A stretch of DNA of 10,013 nucleotides from Pseudomonadota bacterium (GCA_008501575.1 QQUO01000148.1:1-10013), one strand, 5' to 3'; positions 1-7,768 are shown, numbered from the stretch's first letter. Numbers and translations: made by a program. Notes: generated from the sequence alone by a model not told the origin.

Positions 1-1813
1 CGGGAAGTGGTACATTATTATTTACAGTGGAATTAAGTAAGGCTGAGTTAATGGAGTAAGCATCAAATAATCCGACACTTTGATTGGCGGTTAGGGTTGA
101 ATTAACCACTTTCACATTGCCACCAAATAAACTGCTCACTGTGCCAAGGTTGCCGTTGGCGCCGGTTACTGTGCTGTCAATCAAATTTAATTGCCCACCA
201 TCAATGGCCAGAAACAAATCAAAATTATCGACAGCCACCGGGGCTCGCTCAATAACACTGCCATTTCCTTCGAGACTGATACCGCTTGTAATAAATGGCA
301 AACCGAAATAACCGAAAGCCGAAATAGCCTGCACTGTATCGAAACTCTGAATACTGTTCTCCGGTAGTACAATAATGTCATGGCCATTGCCGGGCTGACA
401 GCCATTAACACTGGCATCATTATTGGCTGAGACAATGGCACTCTCCAAGTCACAAGGGGCATCATCAACAATAATCGGCAATGAATGCTCTAAGGCACCA
501 ATATCACAAATAAAAGTGCCATTGGCATCACCGTCAATACCACGGCCTTTGCCTTCCTGATCAACGATACTGCCATAACAGGACAAATCATTACCATCGA
601 TGGCCACCGAATTAACTTTAAGCGGATGAACCAATTGCCCATTGGTTAAGGTTAGGGGGTATAGATTATCTTCTGCGGCATTGCTGAATATTTGGTCACT
701 GGCGCCCAGGGTAACATTATAAATGCCGGCTTCACCCATATCACCGATAATATTATGGGCATCAACATATACCGAGCTGAGACCATTAAAAATATTCGCT
801 GCAAGGTTACTGTCATACATCTCTTTGTTTCCGGCAATGATACTGCCTTGTATGGTGAGGGAGCCTTGTGGTGCCACATTTAAGATACCCGGAACATAAT
901 AGGCTCGATTAGCCGTGATGGTGCTGTTGGTCAGGGTAACGTCGTTTTGAATCACGCCGCGCATGGGACTGCTGCCAAAATGAGTGCCATTGGTCGGTAA
1001 AAATGGTGTGTCGACTGAAGATATCGAGATACCACCACCGTAAACGCTTTCATTCCCACTGACCGTTGAGTTGGTCATGGTCACTGTTGACTGAAACAAG
1101 CTGGCGCCACCGCCAACAGTCGGACCACTGCCACCACGACCAAAATCACCCGTTCTTAGTATTAAACCAAAATTGAGCTTATTGTTAACAATAGCGGTAT
1201 TGGAAATGTCCACTTCCGCATAACGGGTCATTAATCCAGCAGAAAAATAACTCCCGACATTATGCCTGATGGTGCTGTTAAGAATTTCATTGTTCAAGCT
1301 ATTGGCCAATAAAATCGCGCCATTGTTTTCAGCAAAGGTGGTGTTGGCCAAGGTCACACGGCCCCCATAGGATAATAAGCCACTGCCAACTCCCAAGCCA
1401 TCATCTGCACCACTCACTGTGGTGTCGCGTAAGGTCAAATCACCCCCGGCGGTGACTTCAAATAACCGAAAATTATTAGTGCTGTTATCGGCATTAATGG
1501 TTAAGCCATTGCCCTCGATGGTGATGTTACTGGAAATAATCGGCAAACCAACATCACCCGGGCCAGCAATGGATGGTTCAAAAATGGTATTAATGGTGAT
1601 GCCACTGTCTGCTGTCACCATTTGAATGGTGTCATTACCTGAACCCGCCGAACAAGAACCGACAGCAGTATCCGTATTGGCTGACTGAATGGCGTCCACC
1701 AAAGTACAGCCGGCGGTGACATTGATGGTGGCGGCTTGGGCCGAACCGATGGCCCATAAAATGGCACCGCTCAATGCCGATTTTTTCAATTTGATTGTCT
1801 GACTTTTTTTCAT
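1..1813 (-). CDS. Secreted right-handed beta-helix protein with tandem CSLREAI-like / choice-of-anchor Q modules (3' end outside window)
   Basis: The frame is open from an ATG at 1813 to the window edge, about 604 codons, with no stop, so the C-terminus is missing. Residues 1-27 look like a Sec signal peptide: Lys-rich start, hydrophobic core, probable cleavage after GSAQA. The mature protein starts with a module resembling the CSLREAI domain (C36-TLVDAIQSAN, then GNDTIQMV). Many short beta-strand rungs follow, of the type xLTNSTxxxN, typical of parallel beta-helices. The module closes near residues 434-442 with CDIGALE, the usual end of choice-of-anchor Q domains. A second module begins at C454 (CDLESAIVSANND) and repeats the first. 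The product is probably exported and surface-bound or released; ligand and function are unknown. It diverges from the CPXCG gene. A perfect TATAAT lies 32 nt upstream, but the Shine-Dalgarno is weak. Confidence 0.88.
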   Translation of the reverse strand, partial: MKKSQTIKLKKSALSGAILWAIGSAQAATINVTAGCTLVDAIQSANTDTAVGSCSAGSGNDTIQMVTADSGITINTIFEPSIAGPGDVGLPIISSNITIEGNGLTINADNSTNNFRLFEVTAGGDLTLRDTTVSGADDGLGVGSGLLSYGGRVTLANTTFAENNGAILLANSLNNEILNSTIRHNVGSYFSAGLMTRYAEVDISNTAIVNNKLNFGLILRTGDFGRGGSGPTVGGGASLFQSTVTMTNSTVSGNESVYGGGISISSVDTPFLPTNGTHFGSSPMRGVIQNDVTLTNSTITANRAYYVPGILNVAPQGSLTIQGSIIAGNKEMYDSNLAANIFNGLSSVYVDAHNIIGDMGEAGIYNVTLGASDQIFSNAAEDNLYPLTLTNGQLVHPLKVNSVAIDGNDLSCYGSIVDQEGKGRGIDGDANGTFICDIGALEHSLPIIVDDAPCDLESAIVSANNDASVNGCQPGNGHDIIVLPENSIQSFDTVQAISAFGYFGLPFITSGISLEGNGSVIERAPVAVDNFDLFLAIDGGQLNLIDSTVTGANGNLGTVSSLFGGNVKVVNSTLTANQSVGLFDAYSINSALLNSTVNNNVPLP

Positions 1814-1844
1814 TGCTCTTTTCCCCAATAAAAAACTAACAATT

Positions 1845-1850
1845 ATTATA
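1845..1850 (-). promoter_or_regulatory. Probable -10 box of the beta-helix gene
   Basis: The minus strand reads TATAAT here, a perfect sigma-70 -10 box, giving a leader of about 25 nt to the ATG at 1813. I see no good TTGACA-like -35 at the normal spacing, so the promoter may need an activator or may be a chance match in AT-rich DNA. Confidence 0.35.
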
Positions 1851-1854
1851 AAAT

Positions 1855-1881
1855 ACAATCGTGCTAAATTGTACGATTTGT
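1855..1881. promoter_or_regulatory. Dyad between two divergent promoters (possible operator)
   Basis: ACAATCGT at 1855-1862 and ACGATTTGT at 1873-1881 are inverted copies with one extra base in the right arm. The uninterrupted core is ATCGT/ACGAT with a 10-bp spacer. The dyad sits just upstream of the minus-strand TATAAT (1845-1850) and overlaps the -35 region of the plus-strand TATAAT (1885-1890). It could be a regulator site shared by both genes. This is inference from position and symmetry only. Confidence 0.25.
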
Positions 1882-1884
1882 GCA

Positions 1885-1890
1885 TATAAT
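1885..1890 (+). promoter_or_regulatory. Probable -10 box of the CPXCG gene
   Basis: The plus strand reads TATAAT, a perfect -10 box, with TG three bases upstream. The -35 region is poor. Transcription would start near 1897, giving a leader of about 20 nt before the ATG at 1918. That would place the alternative GTG at 1861 upstream of the transcript. Confidence 0.4.
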
Positions 1891-1917
1891 CAACAGCCGT
1901 TGCCAACCCGGTCATAT

Positions 1918-2109
1918 ATGAACCAATTACAAACAACCCAGGTGCAATGTCCCTACTGCTGGAAAACCTTTGAAACGGTGGTGGACTGTTCAGTGGCTGA
2001 ACAACAGTATGTTGAGGACTGCTATGTATGCTGTCAACCGATTGTTTTTCAGGTCGTTACTGATGGCGAACATATCACTGAACTGCATGTGTCCGCAGAA
2101 AACCAATAA
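1918..2109 (+). CDS. CPXCG-family cysteine-rich zinc-ribbon protein
   Basis: This is a 63-aa protein of the CPXCG motif family (Pfam Cys_rich_CPXG type). C11-P-Y-C14 near the N-terminus and C35-Y-V-C38-C39 after YVED form the expected four-cysteine metal site, and PI follows the second pair as in the family. C24 is an additional cysteine. The family is small, widespread in proteobacteria and of unknown function, presumably binding zinc in the cytoplasm. The start at 1918 was chosen because it gives the usual family length and lies downstream of a TATAAT. A GTG at 1861 would add 19 unrelated residues. The glycine normally following the first cysteine pair is tryptophan here (CPYCWK). No clear Shine-Dalgarno is visible. 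The gene ends 10 bp from the convergent kinase gene, with no hairpin terminator between them. Confidence 0.85.
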   Translation: MNQLQTTQVQCPYCWKTFETVVDCSVAEQQYVEDCYVCCQPIVFQVVTDGEHITELHVSAENQ

Positions 2110-2119
2110 GAAGCTGCTT

Positions 2120-4909
2120 TTACTGAGGTTTTATCAAGCTTTCGGCCTCTTCGATGAACGACAGATAACTGCTGGCAGGTTCACTTTGACGATAAATGGC
2201 TAAAGCTTGCCGGGCCATTAAATGGGCATTTTCGATGTCCGCTTGTTTTTCATACAGCCTGGCCCAATGAAGCGCGGCATTGGCAACGCGTGGTGATTGT
2301 GAACCATATTCAGCAACCAGGGTTTGGTATATTTTCGGCATTATGTCATTGAGTTCAGCTATTTTGTTCTGTTCCAAAAGCAATGGCACCATCATCAATT
2401 GATACTGTGCGTACTGACCGTTCTCACTACCATAAACTTCTTTGGCGACTTGTAGTGTTTGATTAAAATAGGATTCTGCTAATAATAAATCATGCAACAT
2501 CAGATAACATCGAGCCATACCACTTAAAGTGGCCATTTCTCCACCCACCCTTGGAAATTCTAATGTACCCCATAAACTTTCAGCTTTTTTAAAGTATTCA
2601 AGGGCATGGTCACACTGTTCGGTTTGACTGTATTTATGGGCCAGGTTCTGATACATACTGGGCACTAAAAAATCAGGCGCTTCATTATTTTCCATGATGT
2701 TAATCACTTCATGATAGGCCTTAATCGAAGCTGGTAAATCACCACTTTGACCTAAAAGTGATGCATGTCGGGACAGCATAATCATTGTTTCAGGGTGGTT
2801 TAGACCATAATGCTGCTTAAATATCGCCACGCCTTCCCGGGATAATTTTACTGCCAAATCATATTGGCGTAATTCGCTGTAAATCGATGATTCGTTGGCA
2901 AGTAACTGGGCGTAATAAATCGGGTCATAAGGTAATTTGTTGAAATAAAATTTGGTTTTTTCAATTGCCGCTAACCCCAAATCATAATTTTCAGTATCCT
3001 CGGCAAGCCAGGTCAGTGCCGTATAAACATTGCTCATTGATTCAAAGGGTTTATCTGCTTTGAGAATCTCATCCTCCATTGATAACAATTTGTTGATGAT
3101 GACTTCGGCTTCTTGGGGTTTATTGAGCCTGAGATAAATCATGGCCACCGATTGCAGACCGGTGACCCCCATGTGCGTGACCTTTTCATCAATCGGAATC
3201 ACCGCTGCAGCAAGATTAAAATATTCCAGCGCCGGTTCAAACAAACCCAACTGCTGATAATCCATCGCCACATCAAAATAAGCCTGGGCCAGGTCATGAC
3301 GCTCGCCATTATTCTGTTTAAGTAATTCAATTTTTTTTAAATGAATCATTGTGGCTGCTTCTGCCTGTCCTAATTTGAATTGAATGTTGCCCATTAAAGA
3401 CAAGGCATTGAGCCGAACTGCCGGCACGTACTCTGAATCATCATTGAGTAACTGCTCACTGGCTATCGCTGTCAGTTCATTGACAGTAATTGGATTTTGT
3501 TGGTTTTTGACCGGATCAGCCTGATCAAAAATATTGAGTAAAAAGTCACTGGTCCAGTTCGCCTGTTGGGCAGACTCCCGGGCTTTTTGGGCTTCGGCTT
3601 GCGCCAATTTGGACTGCACCGCTGACTGCCAGGCAAACGTCATGATGCCAAAAAGTCCCACACAGGCAACCAAAATTGGCAATTTGTATTGGTTTAATCT
3701 TTTTTTCAGGCGGTAAGCAGATCTCAAACTATAGGCATCTATGGGTTCATTGCCCAATAAGCGCCTTAAATCAGTTTGTAATTCGGTGCAGTTTTGGTAA
3801 CGATCTTGTTGATCAGTGGCCAGCCCTTTAGAAATCACCGCACCCAATTCACGGTTCAGGGCTTTCTGAACATGGCCAAAATCCACACCGGCCATCTGTT
3901 CTTTAAAATCCGTGGCGTGGTCTCGCCAATATGACAACCTGTCCTGAATCGGAATAATCGGTGTTTGTGCGTGCTGAAAATAGGCTTGTTTGGTCTCCAG
4001 CGAAACCGCTTCACGCGGTGGCAATCCACAACACAGTTCGTACAAAATGGCGCACAAACCATAGACATCACTGGCGGTGGTGAGTTTGCGGCCCCGGGCT
4101 TGTTCCGGTGGCGCATAAACCGGGGTAAACTGTGGCAACAGGGTGGTTTCTTGATTCATTTCCACCCAGGGATCAATCGGACGCGCCACCCCAAAATCCA
4201 CCAACTTGATATGTCCTTGGTCGTTAACCAATACATTATTGGGTTTTAAATCACCGTGGATAATTAAATTTTGATGGGCATAAGCCACCGCATCACAAAG
4301 TGATCGCATCAGTTCAATGCGCTGATTTAAGCTGAGCGCCTGGTCACGGGCATAATCACACAGTGAAATACCTTCCACCAACTCCATAACAATATATAAA
4401 ATACCATCGTCACTGACACCCCCATCAATCAGTCGGGCAATATGCGGATGCTCTCACTGTGCCAGGGTACGCATTTCTGAGCTGAATTTTTGTTGGGTGG
4501 CGGCCGTGAACTGACCGGTTTTAATGGTTTTAATGGCCACTTTTTTATCGAACTGACCATCGGCGCGTTGACCCACAAAAACCTGACCCATGCCACCTTC
4601 GGCTAAACTTCGCTCAATACGCCAGACACCCAACTGCCGACCTATCATGTCACTCGGGTTTTCACCTGCAGCAGTGCCCGCTTCACCCAATAAGGCTTCA
4701 GCCAGATCATCAACCGGGGTATCTATCAGTTCAAAGGTATCTTTGCCATTCAACATTTTCTGTAAAATAACAACAATCTTCGGGTCTAAATTGCTGTTAG
4801 CCAATTGTTTTTGTTGATCTTTTTTGGCTAAGGATTGTAAGTCGTCATAGAGGCGCAGCACCTGCTGCCAGTCTTCGGCAGAGATGAACTGAAAAATTGA
4901 AATATTCAT
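2120..4909 (-). pseudogene. Hanks-type Ser/Thr protein kinase with membrane segment and TPR domain, interrupted by an in-frame TGA
   Basis: This is one continuous 930-codon frame (stop included) with a single TGA at codon 152, splitting it into a 151-aa piece (4909-4454) and a piece whose first ATG is at 4387. Both sides match one kinase. Residues 1-90 form the helical N-terminal region usual in this group. The glycine loop AEGGMGQV is at 103-110, VAIK lysine K127, alpha-C glutamate E145, catalytic HGDLKPNN 218-225, DFG 238-240 and APPEQ 266-270. A membrane span (LPILVACVGLFGIMTFAW) is at 410-427. Helical TPR-like repeats fill roughly 470-925 and should lie outside the inner membrane. The broken spot reads LAQ-stop-EHPHIARLIDGG, where this family normally has Leu, so TTA to TGA is the simplest cause. 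The gene starts 13 nt after the sigma gene, with AAGGGG (4919-4924) overlapping the sigma stop codon, implying one operon and coupled translation. It is either a real pseudogene or a base error in an intact gene. The 4387 ATG lies inside the kinase fold and would not give a working enzyme. Confidence 0.85.
4454..4456 (-). other. Premature TGA codon within the kinase N-lobe
   Basis: The plus strand reads TCA, a TGA on the coding strand. The reading frame is unchanged on both sides, so this is a substitution rather than an indel. It falls between the alpha-C helix and the conserved HPHIARLIDGG segment, in a position normally occupied by leucine. Confidence 0.9.
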
Positions 4910-4922
4910 TCCCCACCACCCC

Positions 4923-5474
4923 TTAATCGTTTAAACAGACATGTAACATCGCCTTGATTTTATGCCACTGCCGTTCCAGAGTGCGCACTGAAACACCCAT
5001 CATTTCGGCAATTTCCGGCATCGATAAACCGACAAAAAATTTCAGATTAACCAAGTCCACCAGCTCCGGAGCCACTTGCATCAACTGTTCAAGAGCGGCA
5101 TTCAAATCAACCAATTCAGCACATTCTTGTTGCAAGGGCTGGTGGTTACTGTGCAAGCCTTCCGGCATCTGACCGGCACCTCTTTTTTCCGCCAAATGAC
5201 GCCGTGCCTGATCCACCAGTATCTGACGCATCGCCAAAGCGGCGGTGGAAAAGAAATGATGACGATCCGTCCAGTGTTTTTGGCTGGTATTTTTGGTGAG
5301 CTTTATAAACGCTTCATGCACCAAAGCCGTGGTGTTGTTTTGTGAGGACCCGTGCTTGCGTAGTTTGGCGCTGGCAATAATTTTCAGCTCCTGATACAAC
5401 AACACCTGCAATTCCTTGTCTGCCATGGCGGCGGCTAAAGAACCCTGATTTAGTACATTGGTAACTGAACCCAT
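4923..5474 (-). CDS. ECF-like RNA polymerase sigma factor (TIGR02999 / ECF43-like), paired with the Ser/Thr kinase
   Basis: This 183-aa sigma-70 family protein has region 2 at about 15-95 and region 4 at about 120-178. Region 2.2 reads NNTTALVHEAFIKL (46-59), followed by HHFFSTAALAMRQILVDQARR (72-92), characteristic of the TIGR02999 group. The region 4 helix-turn-helix is around LSMPEIAEMMGVSVRTLERQW (150-170), the -35 binding element. Common ECF factors carry an acidic motif in region 2.2 that contacts the polymerase beta-prime clamp. Here threonines T48/T49 occupy that area, as in factors activated by phosphorylation. The start at 5474 (ATG) was chosen because it gives the family length and follows a plausible extended -10 promoter. 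The same frame runs back without stop to an ATG at 5792, but those extra 106 residues resemble no sigma domain and would overlap the upstream gene. The kinase gene follows after 13 nt and is the likely activator. Confidence 0.88.
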   Translation of the reverse strand: MGSVTNVLNQGSLAAAMADKELQVLLYQELKIIASAKLRKHGSSQNNTTALVHEAFIKLTKNTSQKHWTDRHHFFSTAALAMRQILVDQARRHLAEKRGAGQMPEGLHSNHQPLQQECAELVDLNAALEQLMQVAPELVDLVNLKFFVGLSMPEIAEMMGVSVRTLERQWHKIKAMLHVCLND

Positions 5475-5505
5475 GTGTGCGACCCAAGAAACAATCGGTT
5501 CAATT

Positions 5506-5536
5506 ATTTTAGCACAGACCTTTATCAGACATTCAA
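5506..5536 (-). promoter_or_regulatory. Probable promoter of the sigma-kinase operon
   Basis: The minus strand carries TTGAAT (5531-5536) and an extended -10, TGC-TAAAAT (5506-5514). The spacing is 19 bp to the hexamer, long but tolerable with an extended -10. The transcript would start near 5499, about 25 nt before the ATG at 5474, which supports the short sigma start. Confidence 0.4.
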
Positions 5537-5715
5537 ACTTTACCGGGCGCTTGTCCTGATCCTGTAAACCAATGGCTCTAAAAAAGCTTAAGGCAACACC
5601 ATTAATCAACATCATGGAAAGTTGGCGAGCAGCTTGACCCGCCGAGCCGGTTGGTGAGCGAAGCGAATCAGAGGCGAAGTGCGCGAAATAATAAGTCATG
5701 TTCGCAGTGGCCGCT

Positions 5716-5757
5716 TTCACTTTTGTCCCACTTAAATTTAATAATAGCAAAAGTGAA
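5716..5757. repeat. Inverted repeat, 10-bp perfect arms
   Basis: TTCACTTTTG at 5716-5725 pairs perfectly with CAAAAGTGAA at 5748-5757, leaving a 22-nt loop. It lies 22 bp past the stop of the minus-strand beta-helix gene. It lacks a T-tract on either strand, so it is not a standard intrinsic terminator. It could stabilise the 3' end of the mRNA, bind a regulator, or be part of a dispersed repeat. Confidence 0.55.
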
Positions 5758-5778
5758 TGAAGTCCCAAGAACATTCCT

Positions 5779-7758
5779 TTACTCAAAACCATTTCTAAAA
5801 ATCAAATCATCCGGCTCAAATACTGCGGTGATGGTTTGACTGGCCTGAACATTCACTAAACACTGATTACCTGATGCCGAAGGGCAGTTCAGCCAGTGGC
5901 TAAAAATACTACCGGTGCTACCATTGGCAAACAAGGTCACCAAAGTGCCTTTATAATAAACTTCCGAACAATCTGTGCCACAGGCAATACCCAGTGGCGT
6001 ACTGACGATGCTACCAGCGCCGGAACCTTGTTTTTGGACCGATAATAAAAACTCATCGGGACCGATGTTGTCATAGACTTCATCATAACCGGCATCAAAC
6101 AACCCGCCCGTTTGTCCCGGCATACCTTGGGGATTGGTATTTTCATTGACCGGTGCGGCTTGTAATTCAATATCCAAATTATTGGACCAGGCAAAATCAT
6201 CTTCATGGCACATATCCACACCCGGCGATGAGGCAATTTGCCGAACATCGGCATTGTTGCCAGAGACATTTGAAAACTGCGCGGTACCGATATCATAGCT
6301 ACCGGCTGGTAAACCCCAATTATCATCAACCAAGTTACAATCACCGGTGATAATGCCACTGACATTATGACTCCCTGCACTGTCATTAATAATTGAATTT
6401 TGCAATTCAATATCTGCGCCTTGGTTACCGAATAAAAGAGGATCTAATAACAGACCAGATCCTGTATCAAAATAACTGTTTCTAGCCATGGTCAAATGGG
6501 TGATATCCACTTGTGATGGGCCATTGGCCACAGTCATTAAAGTGATTTCATTGCGTGCCACTGCCACTCGGTCTAAACGCAATTTGGCCACCGCTCCAGA
6601 TAAACTATTGACATAAAAAATCACTTTTTGAGTCCCAGAAACGTCAGTTGCTGACAATAAATTGTATCTGATCATGGTCCGACTGATGTCCACAAAACTG
6701 TTGCGGTTATAGATCAAAGAACTTTTATGGGTATTATGGCTAATCGCCGAACAGGTATTGATTAATCCACAACTGGAGTCTTTATCCATCACCAATTGCG
6801 GTGAACTCAACGTGGAACTTGAATTGGCATATATGGCGGCGCCTGCAACATTGGCATTGTTATATTCAATGTGTGCATTGATTAATGTGGCTCGACCTGA
6901 TTCACTTAAGTACATGGCACCGCCATAATCGGCATTGCTCTTACTGATGGTGACATGCTGCTGGCCGCCTGAGGCGTATAACTCACCACCGGCGCTGACA
7001 TAAATCCCGCCGCCATAATTAGCATCCTTGGTACTGGATCCATAGCCTTCAATCACAGCGCCATTGGTTAATTCCATAAAACAACCTGATGATATATACA
7101 GGTTTCCACCTGAAGTGGCTCGGTTACGTCTAATCAAACCGGACAGGGTGACCTCTGAATTTGTTCCACTACAGCGAATACCACCGCCTGCAGGCACCGA
7201 AGCAATACTGCCATTGTATTGCACCCTACTATTGGCTTTAAGATTTAAATAACCACCATCTTTAACATAAACGCCGAAATCATTGTTATCCACCCAAACA
7301 TTGTCAAGAATGACTTCACCACCGCCTTCTACAATCAATCCATATGCGCCACTAAGGCCAAAATTAAGGTTCTTAAAGGTGACTTCTGAACTGGCTTGTG
7401 CGGAGGTATTAACGGTAAAAACGGTATCAGTGGTGTCACCCACAAAAGTCCGGGTAGTCACTGTGGTACCACAATCAACATAACCACCAACCAAGGTCAA
7501 ACGACCTGCTGCTGAGGGTGACCAATCGGTGAGCTCATAACTGCCCTGACTATTTCCTGTATAAGTGACGGTGTTGGTCAACCTGATTTCATCACTTGAA
7601 TCACTATTCAAGGCCGCTGATAACAAAGCCAAACTTAACGATGCACGGACATTACTGCCGCTACAACTGGCCGAATTGCCGACCCAATAAATAGCCGACC
7701 AGGCCTGACTGACAACCATTAATAACAACAGGCTTAAACTGATTTTTATGTTTCTCAT
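5779..7758 (-). CDS. Secreted right-handed beta-helix protein with C-terminal InlB-like repeat and GFE tail
   Basis: This 659-aa protein starts with a Sec signal peptide (residues 1-21, cleavage probably after SQAWS). Residues about 22-110 form an N-terminal part rich in Ser/Thr and containing SSDEIRLTNTVTY. A long run of short beta-strand rungs with Gly/Asn turns follows (for example GGGIYVSAGGELYASGG, YGGAMYLSESG), typical of a parallel beta-helix, to about residue 560 and ending GLFDAGYDEV. Residues about 570-649 match the divergent InlB B-repeat type (GSGAGSIVSTPLGIACGTDC, FSHWLNC, QTITAVF). The last ten residues are DDLIFRNGFE, a short acidic/aromatic tail I associate with secreted proteins of marine gammaproteobacteria. 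The start is fixed by GGAG 6 nt upstream. The protein is likely exported and cell-surface associated; function is unknown. It shares its overall plan with the beta-helix protein at the left end but has a different C-terminus. Confidence 0.88.
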   Translation of the reverse strand: MRNIKISLSLLLLMVVSQAWSAIYWVGNSASCSGSNVRASLSLALLSAALNSDSSDEIRLTNTVTYTGNSQGSYELTDWSPSAAGRLTLVGGYVDCGTTVTTRTFVGDTTDTVFTVNTSAQASSEVTFKNLNFGLSGAYGLIVEGGGEVILDNVWVDNNDFGVYVKDGGYLNLKANSRVQYNGSIASVPAGGGIRCSGTNSEVTLSGLIRRNRATSGGNLYISSGCFMELTNGAVIEGYGSSTKDANYGGGIYVSAGGELYASGGQQHVTISKSNADYGGAMYLSESGRATLINAHIEYNNANVAGAAIYANSSSTLSSPQLVMDKDSSCGLINTCSAISHNTHKSSLIYNRNSFVDISRTMIRYNLLSATDVSGTQKVIFYVNSLSGAVAKLRLDRVAVARNEITLMTVANGPSQVDITHLTMARNSYFDTGSGLLLDPLLFGNQGADIELQNSIINDSAGSHNVSGIITGDCNLVDDNWGLPAGSYDIGTAQFSNVSGNNADVRQIASSPGVDMCHEDDFAWSNNLDIELQAAPVNENTNPQGMPGQTGGLFDAGYDEVYDNIGPDEFLLSVQKQGSGAGSIVSTPLGIACGTDCSEVYYKGTLVTLFANGSTGSIFSHWLNCPSASGNQCLVNVQASQTITAVFEPDDLIFRNGFE

Positions 7759-7764
7759 TGCTTA

Positions 7765-7768
7765 CTCC
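7765..7768 (-). promoter_or_regulatory. Shine-Dalgarno of the 659-aa beta-helix gene
   Basis: GGAG on the minus strand lies 6 nt before the ATG at 7758 and fixes that start. Confidence 0.7.

Larger units (their letters stand above)
5475..5778. other. Non-coding stretch between beta-helix gene and sigma gene
   Basis: About 300 bp holding the putative sigma promoter (5506-5536), a GC-richer patch at about 5630-5690 with four GCGAA copies (5658, 5663, 5674 and 5683), and a 10-bp inverted repeat (5716-5757). The sigma frame stays open across it, but the encoded residues look non-protein-like. I see no RNA gene or insertion sequence. Confidence 0.5.

Noticed and set aside
1861..1917. GTG start at 1861 for the CPXCG protein
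   Set aside because: It adds 19 residues not typical of the family and lies upstream of the perfect TATAAT at 1885-1890.
2100..2145. Bidirectional terminator between the CPXCG gene and the kinase gene
   Set aside because: Only a 5-bp AAGCT/AGCTT match with a loop of about 20 nt and no proper T-tract.
4454..4456. Selenocysteine or other programmed recoding at the kinase TGA
   Set aside because: The aligned position is a leucine site outside the catalytic centre, and no SECIS-like hairpin is evident just downstream. Mutation or sequence error is simpler.
5937..6410. Alternative-frame ORF of 157 aa inside the beta-helix gene
   Set aside because: It lies wholly inside a well-supported gene on the same strand, lacks domain features and has a biased composition expected of a shadow frame.
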